Positions 29,784 to 39,390 are shown, counted from the first letter of the stretch. The stretch: 64,000 bases of DNA from Xenorhabdus ehlersii (GCF_003610465.1 NZ_RAQI01000004.1:310001-374000); one strand, 5' to 3'. Notes: generated by a model not told the origin, from the sequence alone. A program made the numbers and translations.

Positions 29784-30010
29784 TCTGATGTCGGCACACT
29801 ATACTCTGGAACGAAGCAGTTGCAAGTTTTTTTATTGATATTTACTAAATTTATTTGTTTTTTGATTTAAAAATGGCCTGGTTGTTTTGTTTTTGCCCGA
29901 TGGGTTTGGCTGAAACGGTAAGCTATTTTATCTAACTACATTTCATTATTTATGAGTGTTTGGTATTGTTCGTGCTCCCAGTGAGTGATGGTCAGAGATA
30001 AGGCATTAAT

Positions 30011-31108
30011 ATGAGAGTTTGGGGGAAATATCTTTTATTTGGATTTGTCATTTCGTTATTATCGGGATGCCATTTTCGACCCACTGATCAGGCGCAGCAG
30101 TATAAGGATGGGCGAATTACCCGAAACCTCCAGTTGGTTAATATCCCTAATGCCGAAGGTTCTCCGGTTAATGCCAGGGATTTTGCTACTCAAGTTGAAT
30201 ATATCAGCAAAGCTTCTCCTCGTCTTTATGACAATAACCGTAAATTATTTAATGCCATTGAGCACTGGATGCTGTCTGGTGGTGATACCCGTGATTTAAA
30301 TGAGTTCGGTTTACTGGCTTATCAGATGGAGGGTGAAGATAAATACGGCAACGTGAAGTTTACCGGTTATTACACACCTGTTTTGCAAGCACGACATACC
30401 AGGCAAGGGGAGTTTAAATATCCACTGTATCGTATGCCAACTCATTTACGTTCCCGTTTGCCAAGTCGCGCAGAGATATATAGAGGTGCTCTGAGCAAGA
30501 AATTTATTATCGGGTACAGTAACTCCCTGATGGATAATTTTATGATGGAAGTACAAGGGAGTGGCTATGTCGATTTTGGGGATGGACGTCCATTGACCTT
30601 TTTTGGCTATGGGGGGAAAAATGGACAGGCCTATCGCAGTATTGGCAAGGTGCTGATTGACCGTGGAGAAGTACCGAGCGAAAAAATGTCGATGAAGGCT
30701 ATCCGTCAGTGGGGAGAACAACACAGCGAGGCCGAAGTGAGAGAAGTGCTGGAGCAGAATCCTTCATTCGTTTTCTTTAAACCTGAATCCTATACCCTTG
30801 TGCGGGGAGCCAGTGCTGTGCCCCTTATTGCAAAAGCCTCGGTAGCATCTGATAAATCATTAATCCCTCCCGGAACAGCATTGCTGGCGGAAGTGCCTGT
30901 GCTGGATGAAAAGGGCAAATTTACCGGCCAGTATCGAATGCGTCTGATGGTGGCGCTGGATGTTGGTGGTGCCATCAAAGGGAACCATTTTGATATTTAT
31001 CACGGTGTTGGGGAGAAAGCGGGTGAAATGGCGGGTTTTTATAATCACTATGGCCGTGTTTGGGTATTGAAGAAAGCATCATCTGGTTTTTTGGCGGCAA
31101 ACCAGTAA
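30011..31108 (+). CDS. mltA: Membrane-bound lytic murein transglycosylase A
   Basis: Outer-membrane lipoprotein that cleaves glycan strands to 1,6-anhydro ends. The lipobox LLSGC places the lipidated Cys at residue 20. The MltA domain (GYYTPVLQARHT; MEVQGSGYVDFGDG) and the 3D domain with DVGGAIKGNHFDIYHG (the catalytic Asp lies in this region) are intact. 365 aa, the E. coli length. Confidence 0.96.
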   Translation: MRVWGKYLLFGFVISLLSGCHFRPTDQAQQYKDGRITRNLQLVNIPNAEGSPVNARDFATQVEYISKASPRLYDNNRKLFNAIEHWMLSGGDTRDLNEFGLLAYQMEGEDKYGNVKFTGYYTPVLQARHTRQGEFKYPLYRMPTHLRSRLPSRAEIYRGALSKKFIIGYSNSLMDNFMMEVQGSGYVDFGDGRPLTFFGYGGKNGQAYRSIGKVLIDRGEVPSEKMSMKAIRQWGEQHSEAEVREVLEQNPSFVFFKPESYTLVRGASAVPLIAKASVASDKSLIPPGTALLAEVPVLDEKGKFTGQYRMRLMVALDVGGAIKGNHFDIYHGVGEKAGEMAGFYNHYGRVWVLKKASSGFLAANQ

Positions 31109-31138
31109 GATCCCTTCCAGTTCAAACCATCAATCGAT

Positions 31139-31164
31139 AACCTATCTCAATAGAGGTAGGTTTT
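31139..31164 (+). terminator. Terminator after mltA
   Basis: AACCTATCTC and GAGGTAGGTT pair (one G-T) around an AATA loop and are followed by TT, 30 bp after the mltA stop. Confidence 0.65.
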
Positions 31165-31183
31165 ATGCAGGATTTATTTAGCA

Positions 31184-31996
31184 ATGCAAATTTCTCTCTC
31201 TGATGCTTATCTTCAGCGTTTCTCTGGTACAGCGCGGTTATATGGCCAGAAAGCACTTTCATTATTTGCCCGTTCACATGTCTGTGTTGTAGGAATTGGT
31301 GGTGTGGGTTCATGGGCGGCAGAAGCGCTGGCGCGTACCGGTATTGGTGCTATTACGTTGATTGATATGGATGATGTTTGCATCACCAATACCAACCGCC
31401 AGTTGCACACTTTGGTACAGAATGTGGGTTTACCAAAAACGGAAGTCATCGCGGAACGGATACGAGCGATTAATCCTGAGTGCCAGATCACTTGCATTGA
31501 TGATTTTGTCACCCCTGATAATGTGGCTGAATTGATGTCGACAGGGTTTAGTTATGTTATTGATGCTATTGATAGCGTACGGCCAAAAGCGGCGTTACTA
31601 GCCTATTGCCGCCGCTATAAGATCCCGCTTGTGACGACTGGTGGAGCGGGTGGGCAACTTGATCCTACCCAGATCCAGGTGGTGGATTTAGCAAAAACGG
31701 TGCAAGATCCATTAGCGGCGAAATTGAAGGAGCGCTTGAAGTCGGATTACCGCATAGTGAAAAACGGCAAAGGTAAGTTAGGCATTGACTGCGTTTTTTC
31801 AACGGAACAGTTAGTTTATCCACAATCTGACGGTACAGTTTGTGCTGCCAAGAGCACAGCGGAGGGTTCTAAGCGAATGGATTGTGCTTCTGGTTTTGGT
31901 GCCGCAACGATGGTTACGGCGACTTTTGGTTTTGTTGCTGTATCCCACGCATTGAAAAAAATGGTGGCGAAAGCTGAGCGGGAAAATGCGTTTTAA
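31184..31996 (+). CDS. tcdA: tRNA threonylcarbamoyladenosine dehydratase TcdA
   Basis: E1-like (ThiF/MoeB fold) ATP-dependent enzyme that cyclises t6A37 to ct6A in ANN-decoding tRNAs. The nucleotide-binding VVGIGGVGSWAAEALARTGIG (about 33-53) and adenylation residues DMDDVCITNTNRQ are present. 270 aa (E. coli 268). It is convergent with csdE; CsdA/CsdE supply sulfur needed for this activity in E. coli, which matches the neighbourhood. Confidence 0.95.
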   Translation: MQISLSDAYLQRFSGTARLYGQKALSLFARSHVCVVGIGGVGSWAAEALARTGIGAITLIDMDDVCITNTNRQLHTLVQNVGLPKTEVIAERIRAINPECQITCIDDFVTPDNVAELMSTGFSYVIDAIDSVRPKAALLAYCRRYKIPLVTTGGAGGQLDPTQIQVVDLAKTVQDPLAAKLKERLKSDYRIVKNGKGKLGIDCVFSTEQLVYPQSDGTVCAAKSTAEGSKRMDCASGFGAATMVTATFGFVAVSHALKKMVAKAERENAF

Positions 31997-32002
31997 GCGA
32001 AC

Positions 32003-32461
32003 CTAATGAGTGTAAGTGTTCGCTATTTCCTGAATGGTATTTATCAGGGATTTCACACCATTGAGCCTTGAGCCACTGAGTTGTTGTTCCAGGCCGAGGT
32101 GTTGGAATAGCTCGGCCAAAGATATTTGCATAACCTGCTCTGGGGTTTTGCCTTCTACGGCGGTCAGCAGGATGGCTAATAATCCTTTGACGATACGGCC
32201 TTCACTATCGCCATAAAAATGCAATCGGCCGTCTACGAGATGTTGATACCCCAACCAGACGCGATTTTCACAGCCTGATCTTTCGATATTTTTTTGTTTT
32301 AGTTCATCCGCTAAAGGAGGCAGCTTTTTGGCCAGGCCGATGAGCTGCCGATAACGATCTTCCCACAATTTGCATTGCTGAAAGTTTTCAATAAGTTGCT
32401 GTTCCGTGATTTCTGTTCCGAATGGATGCGGAGCCAGGATAGTGTCTGAGAGTTGTGTCAT
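32003..32461 (-). CDS. csdE: Sulfur acceptor protein CsdE
   Basis: SufE-like protein that takes persulfide from CsdA. The acceptor cysteine is Cys64 in ERSGCENRVWLG. 152 aa (E. coli 147). In E. coli csdA and csdE are adjacent. Here they keep the same strand, but 2.3 kb of AT-rich DNA with a VapA-like gene and an IS630 lies between them, so csdE may have lost its normal promoter. Confidence 0.94.
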   Translation of the reverse strand: MTQLSDTILAPHPFGTEITEQQLIENFQQCKLWEDRYRQLIGLAKKLPPLADELKQKNIERSGCENRVWLGYQHLVDGRLHFYGDSEGRIVKGLLAILLTAVEGKTPEQVMQISLAELFQHLGLEQQLSGSRLNGVKSLINTIQEIANTYTH

Positions 32462-32939
32462 GGGTTATTTATCTTATAGTGGGCTTGTTGCTGATTTCCT
32501 CTGGGTGAGGTTTCAGGATCATAGCAGTTATATTTTTAAGCTAAAGTTATTTGTGTTGCTTGGGCACGAAATAACCCATCAGGATCAGGAAACGCAACTC
32601 ACCCTGACATTTGAATACATGACCAATGCTTTGAGAGTTTATTTAGATGTTTTCCTATTTTTAATAGATATTATTTTTTGATTTTTATGGGTATTTCCCA
32701 ATGGAAAAATCAATCTATTATCATTGTGTATAAGAATATTATAAATATAATAAAATATTATTTAGTCTATTATAAATAATTCACCATACTGTATAGATAT
32801 ATCAGTGCATCATTTCACCATAAATAATTCTAATATATAGGAAGATATATTGTTATGAGGTATTAAATCAAATAATAAAATAATATATTTTACCTGTTGT
32901 TTTTTCTCCATTTTATGGAATATAAAAGAGGATAATATT
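32462..32939. other. AT-rich upstream region of the VapA-like gene
   Basis: No supported gene. It is extremely AT-rich from about 32680 to 32930, unlike the flanking csd genes, which suggests foreign origin and H-NS-type silencing. AGAGGA at 32929-32934 is the likely ribosome site of the next gene. Confidence 0.45.
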
Positions 32940-33211
32940 ATGAACGAAGTAGAACACAATGAAATAAAATTTAAAATCATTGAGGATTTTAAACAATATG
33001 CAAAGGGTAAATTGGAACCCAATGTTATTGGTGAGGCCGTAAAAAAAATAGCTTCTTCAAGTAATGATAAATATTACGCTACAGGTGATGTACAAAGCGT
33101 CATGTTTTTCCTACTGTTTAGCCTGGAAGTGGATATTGATAAAAAATCTTTTAGGGGGAAGGCTGGTGGGCTGACTTTTCCCGGTTTTGCCGGGATAGAA
33201 GGTTATATTTA

Positions 33212-34314
33212 TACCAATCTAACTTGAAGATGCAGGTTTTAAAATCTGAAAATTATCAGTCAGTCGAGTCGTGAGCTCTTTCGCTTTTTCTGGCAAAGTG
33301 ACATGAAAAAAGTGACGAAGAGTTTCACGGAAGGTCTTCGCATCCGGAAAATAGATATTGTTACGCACTTGCTCATTCATATACTTCCACAATCGCTCTA
33401 TCGGATTGAGGTTTGGGCTGTAAGGCGGGAGGTAATGCAATTCAATATTCAGGACATACGCAATATCTTTCACCAACTCGGCTCGATGGTAACCCGCTCC
33501 ATCCAAAATGATGTGGATTTTTTGCGAAAGCGGGTAAGTTTCTCGGAGCGCACCGAAGAAATAGGCGATATTTTCGGCATTGATGCGCGGATATTCACGG
33601 ATCACGGTGTCTTCAATCCGTTGTAAATTCAGGGCGCCCAGAATATTGAGACGGGTACGACTGCCGGTGGTTTCGATCCCTTTTACCTGATTTTTTCCTG
33701 CTTTCATCCAGCCATAGCTGAGCTTTGTGGACTGTGAAGGATGCACCGCATCAATAAATAGGATCGGTTCATTCTGCCCCGCTTCCTCTTTCAGCGCCTT
33801 GTAGTCATCAATAAATTGTTGCTGTTTGTGCGCATCGAATTTATGAGGAACACCCTTGGGTTTTTTATAGCTGAAACCTTGGCGGTGAAGCCATTTTGTC
33901 ATTCCGCCCACGCTGAAAGAAACCTGCCAACGGGCTTGGACATAGGCCACAATTTGGGTTGTGGTATGCATCAAATTGGCGGTCAAATAATCAATCAGGT
34001 CGGCGGTTTGTTCGGCAGAGAGATGGCTTTCAGAGCCGCCATTTTCTGGGGTGAGCTTTTCCTGCGCGATAAAATCTTTCAGGTGACGGCTGACCGTACT
34101 TTCATGAATACGCAAGGCCTGTGCAATCATCTGAGCAGTCCAACCTTCTGAGGCCAAAAGCACCGCCTTAATGCGATCACAGACTCGACTGTCGCGAGTA
34201 GTATCATGCATCAATTCAAGGGCGTGTTTTTGTTCTGGTGTCAGATGAATTTTCATGGTTGCATGCATGATCTGATTTGGATAAGAAATCAAGCATCTTC
34301 AATGGCGATTGGTA
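33212..34314 (-). mobile_element. IS630-family insertion sequence, copy A
   Basis: 1103 bp bounded by inverted ends TACCAATC...GATTGGTA (with TGAAGATGC further in) and flanked by the TA dinucleotide duplication typical of IS630/Tc1 elements (33210-33211 and 34315-34316). It carries one transposase gene on the minus strand. It appears identical in sequence to copy B at 48274-49376. Confidence 0.93.
33219..34256 (-). CDS. IS630-family transposase (copy A)
   Basis: 345 aa from MKIHLTPEQKHALELMHDTT (upstream in-frame ATG and TTG codons could add up to 12 residues). N-terminal helix-turn-helix (about 25-65), then a DDE catalytic core with Asp169 (LFIDAVHP), Asp252 (IILDGAGYH) and Glu287 (NPIERLW); the 34-residue gap is the D34E signature. 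The stop codon lies inside the terminal inverted repeat. The frame is intact, so the element may be active. Confidence 0.94.
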   Translation of the reverse strand: MKIHLTPEQKHALELMHDTTRDSRVCDRIKAVLLASEGWTAQMIAQALRIHESTVSRHLKDFIAQEKLTPENGGSESHLSAEQTADLIDYLTANLMHTTTQIVAYVQARWQVSFSVGGMTKWLHRQGFSYKKPKGVPHKFDAHKQQQFIDDYKALKEEAGQNEPILFIDAVHPSQSTKLSYGWMKAGKNQVKGIETTGSRTRLNILGALNLQRIEDTVIREYPRINAENIAYFFGALRETYPLSQKIHIILDGAGYHRAELVKDIAYVLNIELHYLPPYSPNLNPIERLWKYMNEQVRNNIYFPDAKTFRETLRHFFHVTLPEKAKELTTRLTDNFQILKPASSS

Positions 34315-34499
34315 TATACAGATGATTTAGGTAAACTCTATTCTGATACTGTAAGTTTTGAGTTTAATGCATCAATCGCATACTTTAGTTTACTTTTCTT
34401 TGATTCACACAGTCATCTGCTTGGTCACTTCCAAGGCGTTGCTATTTCCACGATATCAGGTTTGGGTGGTGGAACAGGTTCATGGAGTTAATTATCTAT

Positions 34500-34808
34500 C
34501 ATATATAATTTTAGTTAAGCCCAATGATTAGTAGAATGCTATGTCCTTGCTGTGTAATACTTTATACAGCAAGGATCATTACTATGGATTATTTAAAGGA
34601 ATATGGGCTTATTTACTTTATTTCCAGATTAATGATGTCGTATTTATTATATTAACCGAATTCATCAACTTAAAATAATTTAATTTCATTAAATATTGAT
34701 CAGCAAAAGGGGACTTTAAAGTTCAATAGTTATCTGCTACTAAGCTGAAAACCCACCAAAATATATTTGATAGGCTTTTATAATGGGGTAATTAATAATA
34801 GGACAATA
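34500..34808. other. Intergenic region after the VapA-like gene
   Basis: AT-rich. A stem CCTTGCTGT/ACAGCAAGG at 34545-34574 may terminate the VapA-like transcript. No gene is seen between it and the csdA stop. Confidence 0.45.
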
Positions 34809-36017
34809 TCAATCATCCATCAGCAGCGCTAGCGCAAACTTTACGGCACTGATCAATCTATCTGCATCTTGCTGGTTATTATAAGGCATGAACGAAGCAC
34901 GCAGACAGCCGCTGATCCCAAGGGCATCCAGCAATGGCTGGGCACAGTGTTGTCCTGAACGCAGAGAGATATTTTGTTCGGCAATCAGTGTCGCTAAATC
35001 ACTGTGGTGTATTCCGGTGATATTGAAAGCCAGCAAGCTGGAATCCACCACACGGTAACTGTTAAATCCCGTCAGCGTACTGAGTTGCTGTTCGGTGTAA
35101 TCCGTCAGGGCAATCGCATGGGATTCAGCGAGCTGGATATCAATCGTTTTCAACCATTCCAGGGTCGCGGCAAAGCCAACCACGCCGGCAACATTGGGTG
35201 TTCCCGCTTCAAAACGATAAGGTACGGCTTCCGGTGTGAAACCATCGAACGAGACTTGAGTCAGCATTTTTCCGCCGCCATGCCACGGTGACATCGTATT
35301 CAGCAATTCACTTTTGCCATACAACACACCCAATCCATTTGGGCCATACAGTTTATGAGCAGAGAAGGCATAAAAGTCGATATCCAGTTGTTGTACATTG
35401 ACAGGCGCGTGAACGATACCTTGAGCACCATCGACCAGAACACGGCAATCATATTGATGAGCGAGTGTAGTGACTTGCGCCAAATCTACTGCGGCGCCGG
35501 TAACGTTAGACATTTGGCTGATGGCAACTAAGCGGCTTTTTTCATTCAATAGTTCTGCCAGAGTATCGATTTCTGGTTGGTGCCGATTACCAATCGCCCA
35601 TTTAACGATTTTGGCGCCGGTTTGTTGCGCCAGAATCAGCCACGGTAACAGGTTAGCGTGGTGTTCCTGTTCGCTGACAATGATTTCATCACCTGCGCTC
35701 AAACGAGGGCGAAAGTAACTTTGGGCAACCAGATTGATAGACTCCGTGGTTCCTTTTGTCCAGATAATATCTTCAGGTAATGGCGCATTGATCAATTCTG
35801 CTACCAGTGAACGAGCTTGCTCATAACGAGCCGTCATGGCCTGCGCAGTGGCATGCTGGCTGCGGTGTACTGTTGCACTGTGGTTTTGGTAATAGTGCTT
35901 GGTCGCCTCAATCATACATGCCGGTTTTAATGCTGTGGCTGCACTGTCCAAAAATGTGGTGGATTGTTGCAGGGCAGGAAATTGCAGGCGGAATTTTTCT
36001 GAGTCAAAGGCTTTCAT
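34809..36017 (-). CDS. csdA: Cysteine desulfurase CsdA
   Basis: PLP enzyme that removes sulfur (or selenium) from cysteine and hands it to CsdE. Lys222 (FSAHKLYGPNG) binds PLP and Cys358 (LRSGQHCAQP) carries the persulfide, at the same positions as in E. coli. Start MKAFDSEKFRLQFPAL at 36017 gives 402 aa; the 75 extra in-frame codons upstream run into gcvB and are rejected. The partner csdE has been pushed 2.3 kb downstream by an insertion. Confidence 0.95.
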   Translation of the reverse strand: MKAFDSEKFRLQFPALQQSTTFLDSAATALKPACMIEATKHYYQNHSATVHRSQHATAQAMTARYEQARSLVAELINAPLPEDIIWTKGTTESINLVAQSYFRPRLSAGDEIIVSEQEHHANLLPWLILAQQTGAKIVKWAIGNRHQPEIDTLAELLNEKSRLVAISQMSNVTGAAVDLAQVTTLAHQYDCRVLVDGAQGIVHAPVNVQQLDIDFYAFSAHKLYGPNGLGVLYGKSELLNTMSPWHGGGKMLTQVSFDGFTPEAVPYRFEAGTPNVAGVVGFAATLEWLKTIDIQLAESHAIALTDYTEQQLSTLTGFNSYRVVDSSLLAFNITGIHHSDLATLIAEQNISLRSGQHCAQPLLDALGISGCLRASFMPYNNQQDADRLISAVKFALALLMDD

Positions 36018-36102
36018 AAACGGCGCTAATTTAATCGTTGTGTGATAAAGAATAAGTTTTTCTTTAACCAAGAGATGAGGAATTCTACAGGAGAAAGTCG
36101 GG

Positions 36103-36300
36103 AAAAAAAGCACCGCCATTGCGGTGCAATAAAAAATCACTATGGACAGACAGGGTAAATGTACAGGAAGTGAAAAAAAACAGTAGCTTATGCTACAAAG
36201 CCTGGTTTCCCAGACAACTTGCAAACACAACATCACAACCACAAAGCCAAAAGCGTCAATGTATCGCTACAAAGAGACTTTTCGTTCCGGCTTAGGAAGT
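36103..36300 (-). ncRNA. gcvB: GcvB small regulatory RNA
   Basis: Hfq-dependent sRNA that represses many amino-acid and peptide transport mRNAs. The 5' start ACTTCCTAAGCCGGAACG, the G/U-rich seed region R1 (TGTGGTTGTGATGTTG), the TCACTTCCTGTACATTTACC block, TGTCTGTCCATAGTGATT and the GC terminator CACCGCAATGGCGGTG followed by seven T all match the enterobacterial RNA. Length about 198 nt. It is divergent from its activator gene gcvA, as in E. coli. Confidence 0.97.
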
Positions 36301-36306
36301 GCGCAC

Positions 36307-36335
36307 ACTATAGGGATTTGCTGGTATATCATCAA
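36307..36335 (-). promoter_or_regulatory. Sigma-70 promoter of gcvB
   Basis: On the minus strand, TTGATG (-35) and TATAGT (-10) are separated by 17 bp and the -10 ends 6 bp before the GcvB 5' end. It lies in the divergent gcvA-gcvB control region where GcvA is expected to bind. A TATAAT at 36345-36350 on the + strand may be the gcvA -10. Confidence 0.75.
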
Positions 36336-36423
36336 TGGACAAATTATAATGCTTCGGATTACAAAAACTAATAACTGAATGAAAAGAGTTACCGGTATCG
36401 TCACTACTACATAAGAAACGAAC

Positions 36424-37347
36424 ATGTCTAAACGTTTACCTCCACTCAATGCGTTACGCGTTTTTGATGCCGCGGCCCGTCATTTAAGTTTTACTAAAGC
36501 GGCAGAAGAATTATTTGTGACTCAGGCCGCTGTTAGCCATCAAATGAAAAGTCTGGAAGATTTTCTGGGATTAAAGCTTTTTCGTCGCCGTAACCGTTCG
36601 CTATTGTTGACGGAAGATGGGCAGAGTTACTATCTCGATATCAAGGAGATTTTTACTGCTATCAATGACGCGACTCGCAAACTTCAGGCTCGTAGTGCTA
36701 AGGGGGCGTTAACGGTCAGTTTATCCCCCAGTTTTGCGATTCAGTGGTTAGTGCCGCGGCTTTCAGGTTTTAATCAGAGTTTTCCGGGAATTGATGTTCG
36801 CATTCAGGCAGTGGATCGGGAAGAAGATAAACTGGCTGATGATGTCGATGTCGCGATTTTTTATGGCCGAGGCAACTGGCCGGGGTTGCGTACCGATCGC
36901 CTTTATCCCGAATATCTGCTGCCTGTCTGTTCTCCTGCGTTACTGACGGGTGATCGCCCATTGAAAACTCCCGCAGATCTTGCCAGGCATACTTTGTTGC
37001 ATGATTCATCCCGCCGGGATTGGCAAGCCTATGTTCGCCAGCTTGATATGCAGCAACAAATTAATGTCCAGCAGGGACCAATATTCAGCCATAGTGCGAT
37101 GGTGATTCAGGCGGCTGTACATGGTCAAGGTGTTGCGCTAGCCAATAATGTTATGGCCCAAAATGAAATTGATGCGGGTCGTCTTGTCTGCCCATTTAAT
37201 GATGTTTTGGTCAGCAAGAATGCATTTTATTTGGTTTGTCACGATAATCAGGCAGAATTGGGCAAGATCGCGGCTTTCCGCAAGTGGATACTAACCCAGG
37301 CTGCAACTGAGCAAGAAAGGTTAGGATTTATTACCCAGCACCCCTAA
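36424..37347 (+). CDS. gcvA: Glycine cleavage system transcriptional regulator GcvA
   Basis: LysR-type regulator that activates gcvTHP and gcvB. N-terminal winged HTH (LSFTKAAEELFVTQAAVSHQ, about 22-41) and a C-terminal effector-binding domain (about 93-300). 307 aa (E. coli 305). MSKRLPPLNALRVFDAAARH is the family N-terminus. Divergent from gcvB, co-oriented with ygdD and rlmM. Confidence 0.95.
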   Translation: MSKRLPPLNALRVFDAAARHLSFTKAAEELFVTQAAVSHQMKSLEDFLGLKLFRRRNRSLLLTEDGQSYYLDIKEIFTAINDATRKLQARSAKGALTVSLSPSFAIQWLVPRLSGFNQSFPGIDVRIQAVDREEDKLADDVDVAIFYGRGNWPGLRTDRLYPEYLLPVCSPALLTGDRPLKTPADLARHTLLHDSSRRDWQAYVRQLDMQQQINVQQGPIFSHSAMVIQAAVHGQGVALANNVMAQNEIDAGRLVCPFNDVLVSKNAFYLVCHDNQAELGKIAAFRKWILTQAATEQERLGFITQHP

Positions 37348-37376
37348 TAACTGGCAAACAGAGACAGGAGCCTGTG

Positions 37377-37772
37377 ATGTGCAGTCGAACTATGCTTATT
37401 TTTGTTGGGATCAGTGGTTTTTTCTACGTGGCATTGGGCGCGATGGGAGCACATATGTTAGCACCTATCCTGACACCACGTCAGATGGAATGGATTCATA
37501 CCGGCCTGCAATATCAAGGTCTGCATACACTCGCCATGATGGCTCTGGTAGCTTTGTCGATGCGCGAGCCTGTAGCACCGTTTGGTTGGAGTGGGATTTT
37601 TTTCACGGCGGGAATTGTGCTGTTTAGTGGCAGTCTTTATTGTCTGGTCTTTTTACCGCTAAAATTTCTGGTTTATTTGACACCAATCGGTGGGTTCAGT
37701 TTTCTCATTGGTTGGTTATGTGTATTAATTGGCGCTCTGCGTCTAAGGAAATCGGCGCCTAGCCATGAATAA
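37377..37772 (+). CDS. ygdD: YgdD, DUF423 inner-membrane protein
   Basis: 131 aa with four predicted membrane helices (DUF423 family). ATG 37377 is chosen over GTG 37374; GACAGGAG precedes it. It sits between gcvA and rlmM, overlapping rlmM by 8 bp, the same order as in E. coli. Function unknown. Confidence 0.88.
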   Translation: MCSRTMLIFVGISGFFYVALGAMGAHMLAPILTPRQMEWIHTGLQYQGLHTLAMMALVALSMREPVAPFGWSGIFFTAGIVLFSGSLYCLVFLPLKFLVYLTPIGGFSFLIGWLCVLIGALRLRKSAPSHE

Positions 37773-38862
37773 AGTTGCTTTATATTGCCGCCCAGGTTTT
37801 GAAAAAGAGTGTGCAGCAGAAATTACCGATAAGGCGGGTAAAAAAGAAATTTACGGTTTTGCCCGCGTGAAAGAGAACAGTGGATATGTGCTGTTTGAGT
37901 GTTATCAGCCCGATGATGCGGATCGCCTGATCCGTGAAATACCGTTCGGTGAATTGGTTTTTGCTCGTCAAATGTTGGTTGTAGGCGAATTGCTGAAAGA
38001 TTTACCGCAGGAAGATCGCATTACCCCGATTGTCGGTATGCTGATTGGTGTCATTGAGAGGGCAGGTGAACTGCGTGTCGAGGTGCCGGATACCAATGAA
38101 AGCAAGGAGCTGATGAAGTTTTGCCGTAAGTTTACGGTTCCGTTACGTAATGCGATGCGTCAGGAAAAGCTTTTGCTGGCAAAGGAAAATTATAGTCGTC
38201 CTGTTATCCATGTCTTTTTCATCGCTTCGGGCTGTTGTTATGTGGGGTATTCCTATAGCAATAATAACTCCCGTTTTTATATGGGCATTCCTCGCCTGAA
38301 ATTCCCTTCAGATGCACCAAGCCGTTCCACGCTGAAACTGGAGGAAGCCTTTCATATATTCATTCCTTATGACGAATGGGAAGAGCGTCTGGGTAGCGGC
38401 CTTCACGCAGTGGATCTCGGTGCTTGTCCGGGAGGATGGACTTACCAACTCGTAAAACGCAGTATGATGGTTCATGCGGTAGATAATGGCCCGATGGCTG
38501 ATAGTTTGATGGAAACAGGCCAAGTAAAGCATCATCGTGTGGATGGTTTTAAATTTGAACCATCAGTGAAAAATATTTACTGGCTGGTTTGTGATATGGT
38601 TGAGAAACCTGCCAAAGTTGCCCAACTTATGACAGATTGGCTGGTAAAAAGCTGGTGCCGTGAGGCTATATTCAATCTTAAATTGCCGATGAAAAAGCGT
38701 TATGAGGAAGTCGCTCATCTATTGCAAAAAATAGAACAGCAATTGAAAGAGAATGGTGTGAATGCGCAGATTCAGGCGAAACACCTGTATCACGATCGTG
38801 AAGAGATCACTGTACACATTCGTCGTATCTGGTCTCTGTATGCTGCTGATCGGGATTATTGA
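37765..38862 (+). CDS. rlmM: 23S rRNA C2498 2'-O-methyltransferase RlmM
   Basis: SAM-dependent Rossmann-fold methyltransferase (RrmJ-like) with an N-terminal THUMP-type domain. The SAM motif [16 protein letters not shown] lies at about residues 213-228, with the acidic motif LVCDMVEKP further on. 365 aa (E. coli 366). Followed by a terminator. Confidence 0.95.
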   Translation: MNKVALYCRPGFEKECAAEITDKAGKKEIYGFARVKENSGYVLFECYQPDDADRLIREIPFGELVFARQMLVVGELLKDLPQEDRITPIVGMLIGVIERAGELRVEVPDTNESKELMKFCRKFTVPLRNAMRQEKLLLAKENYSRPVIHVFFIASGCCYVGYSYSNNNSRFYMGIPRLKFPSDAPSRSTLKLEEAFHIFIPYDEWEERLGSGLHAVDLGACPGGWTYQLVKRSMMVHAVDNGPMADSLMETGQVKHHRVDGFKFEPSVKNIYWLVCDMVEKPAKVAQLMTDWLVKSWCREAIFNLKLPMKKRYEEVAHLLQKIEQQLKENGVNAQIQAKHLYHDREEITVHIRRIWSLYAADRDY

Positions 38863-38886
38863 TATAATCCTTTACTGTGTTAAATA

Positions 38887-38915
38887 TGCTGCCTTATTGG
38901 CAGCACTTATTTATT
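38887..38915 (+). terminator. Terminator after rlmM
   Basis: TGCTGCC/GGCAGCA stem with a TTATT loop, followed by a T-rich tail, 25 bp after the rlmM stop. Confidence 0.8.
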
Positions 38916-39390
38916 CTATCTATCGTCTTATTATCCTATTTATCTGTTGTCATACCACTTAATTCAACTATTTCAGTTACCCTTATCGCAAATACACAAT
39001 GTGAAATCCAGGGATATGGAATTAATTTCAAGTTGAATAAAAAACAACCCGCCTTTAAAAAAGTAGAGAAAAAAAGGTAAAGAGATAATTCTTTCTTAAG
39101 ATCAATTTTTAGCAGATAAAAACAACATTATTTATTACTAAATCATGTTGTTTTTTTATTATCAAAAAAATTTCATTGAGAAATTAATAATTAATTACAT
39201 AAATTAAATTTGTTCAATATGTATTCTAAAAAAGTATATTAATTATTTTTACACAGACAGTAACTAACGCTATTTTATTCTGGAGTTTTATTTCTAAGTG
39301 GGGCTTAGAAAGAATTTAAAACTTTTACCTCCGTTATTATCAAAATTTCGGGTTTTTAGGATATTTGTCTTGTTTTTACAGGAGATTTAT
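38906..39390. other. AT-rich region upstream of prtA
   Basis: Contains a second terminator-like hairpin (39118-39157: AAACAACAT/ATGTTGTTT then seven T) that insulates prtA from upstream reading. An open frame at 38877-39080 (67 codons, GTG start) has a hydrophobic N-terminus, but it begins within the rlmM terminator and has no ribosome site, so it is not called. The prtA promoter should lie between 39160 and 39370. Confidence 0.5.

Larger units (their letters stand above)
32940..34491 (+). pseudogene. VapA-family (R_equi_Vir) protein gene, split by IS630
   Basis: The 5' part (32940-33211) and 3' part (34317-34491) join perfectly in frame when the IS and one copy of its TA target are removed, giving 148 aa. 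The joined product matches the virulence-associated protein (VapA) fold of Rhodococcus equi along its whole beta-barrel core: YYATGDVQSVMFF, GKAGGLTFPGF, then across the junction YIYTDDLGKLYSDTVSFEF, FFDSHSHLLGHFQG and the terminal GLGGGTGSW. Unlike VapA there is no signal peptide (MNEVEHNEIKFKIIEDF). In R. equi the protein disturbs macrophage endolysosomes. As it stands the gene makes a 95-residue truncated product ending inside the IS. Family call is from remembered motifs. Confidence 0.8.

Noticed and set aside
32406..32681. 91-codon + frame overlapping the csdE 5' end
   Set aside because: Antisense to csdE at its start and then runs through AT-rich DNA; low-complexity hydrophobic tail and no family signal.
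33303..34151. Long + strand frames inside IS630 (repeated at 48365-49213)
   Set aside because: Shadow frames of the minus-strand transposase, with no features of their own.
34309..34491. Independent small gene (60 aa) after IS630 copy A
   Set aside because: It is the 3' part of the split VapA-like gene; its apparent start codon belongs to the IS end.
36190..36449. Short open frames on both strands in the csdA-gcvA gap
   Set aside because: The region is explained by the GcvB RNA and the divergent promoters.
38877..39080. 67-codon frame with hydrophobic N-terminus between rlmM and prtA
   Set aside because: Its first codons form the rlmM terminator stem and no ribosome site is present. The downstream hairpin could suggest a gene, but the evidence is too thin.
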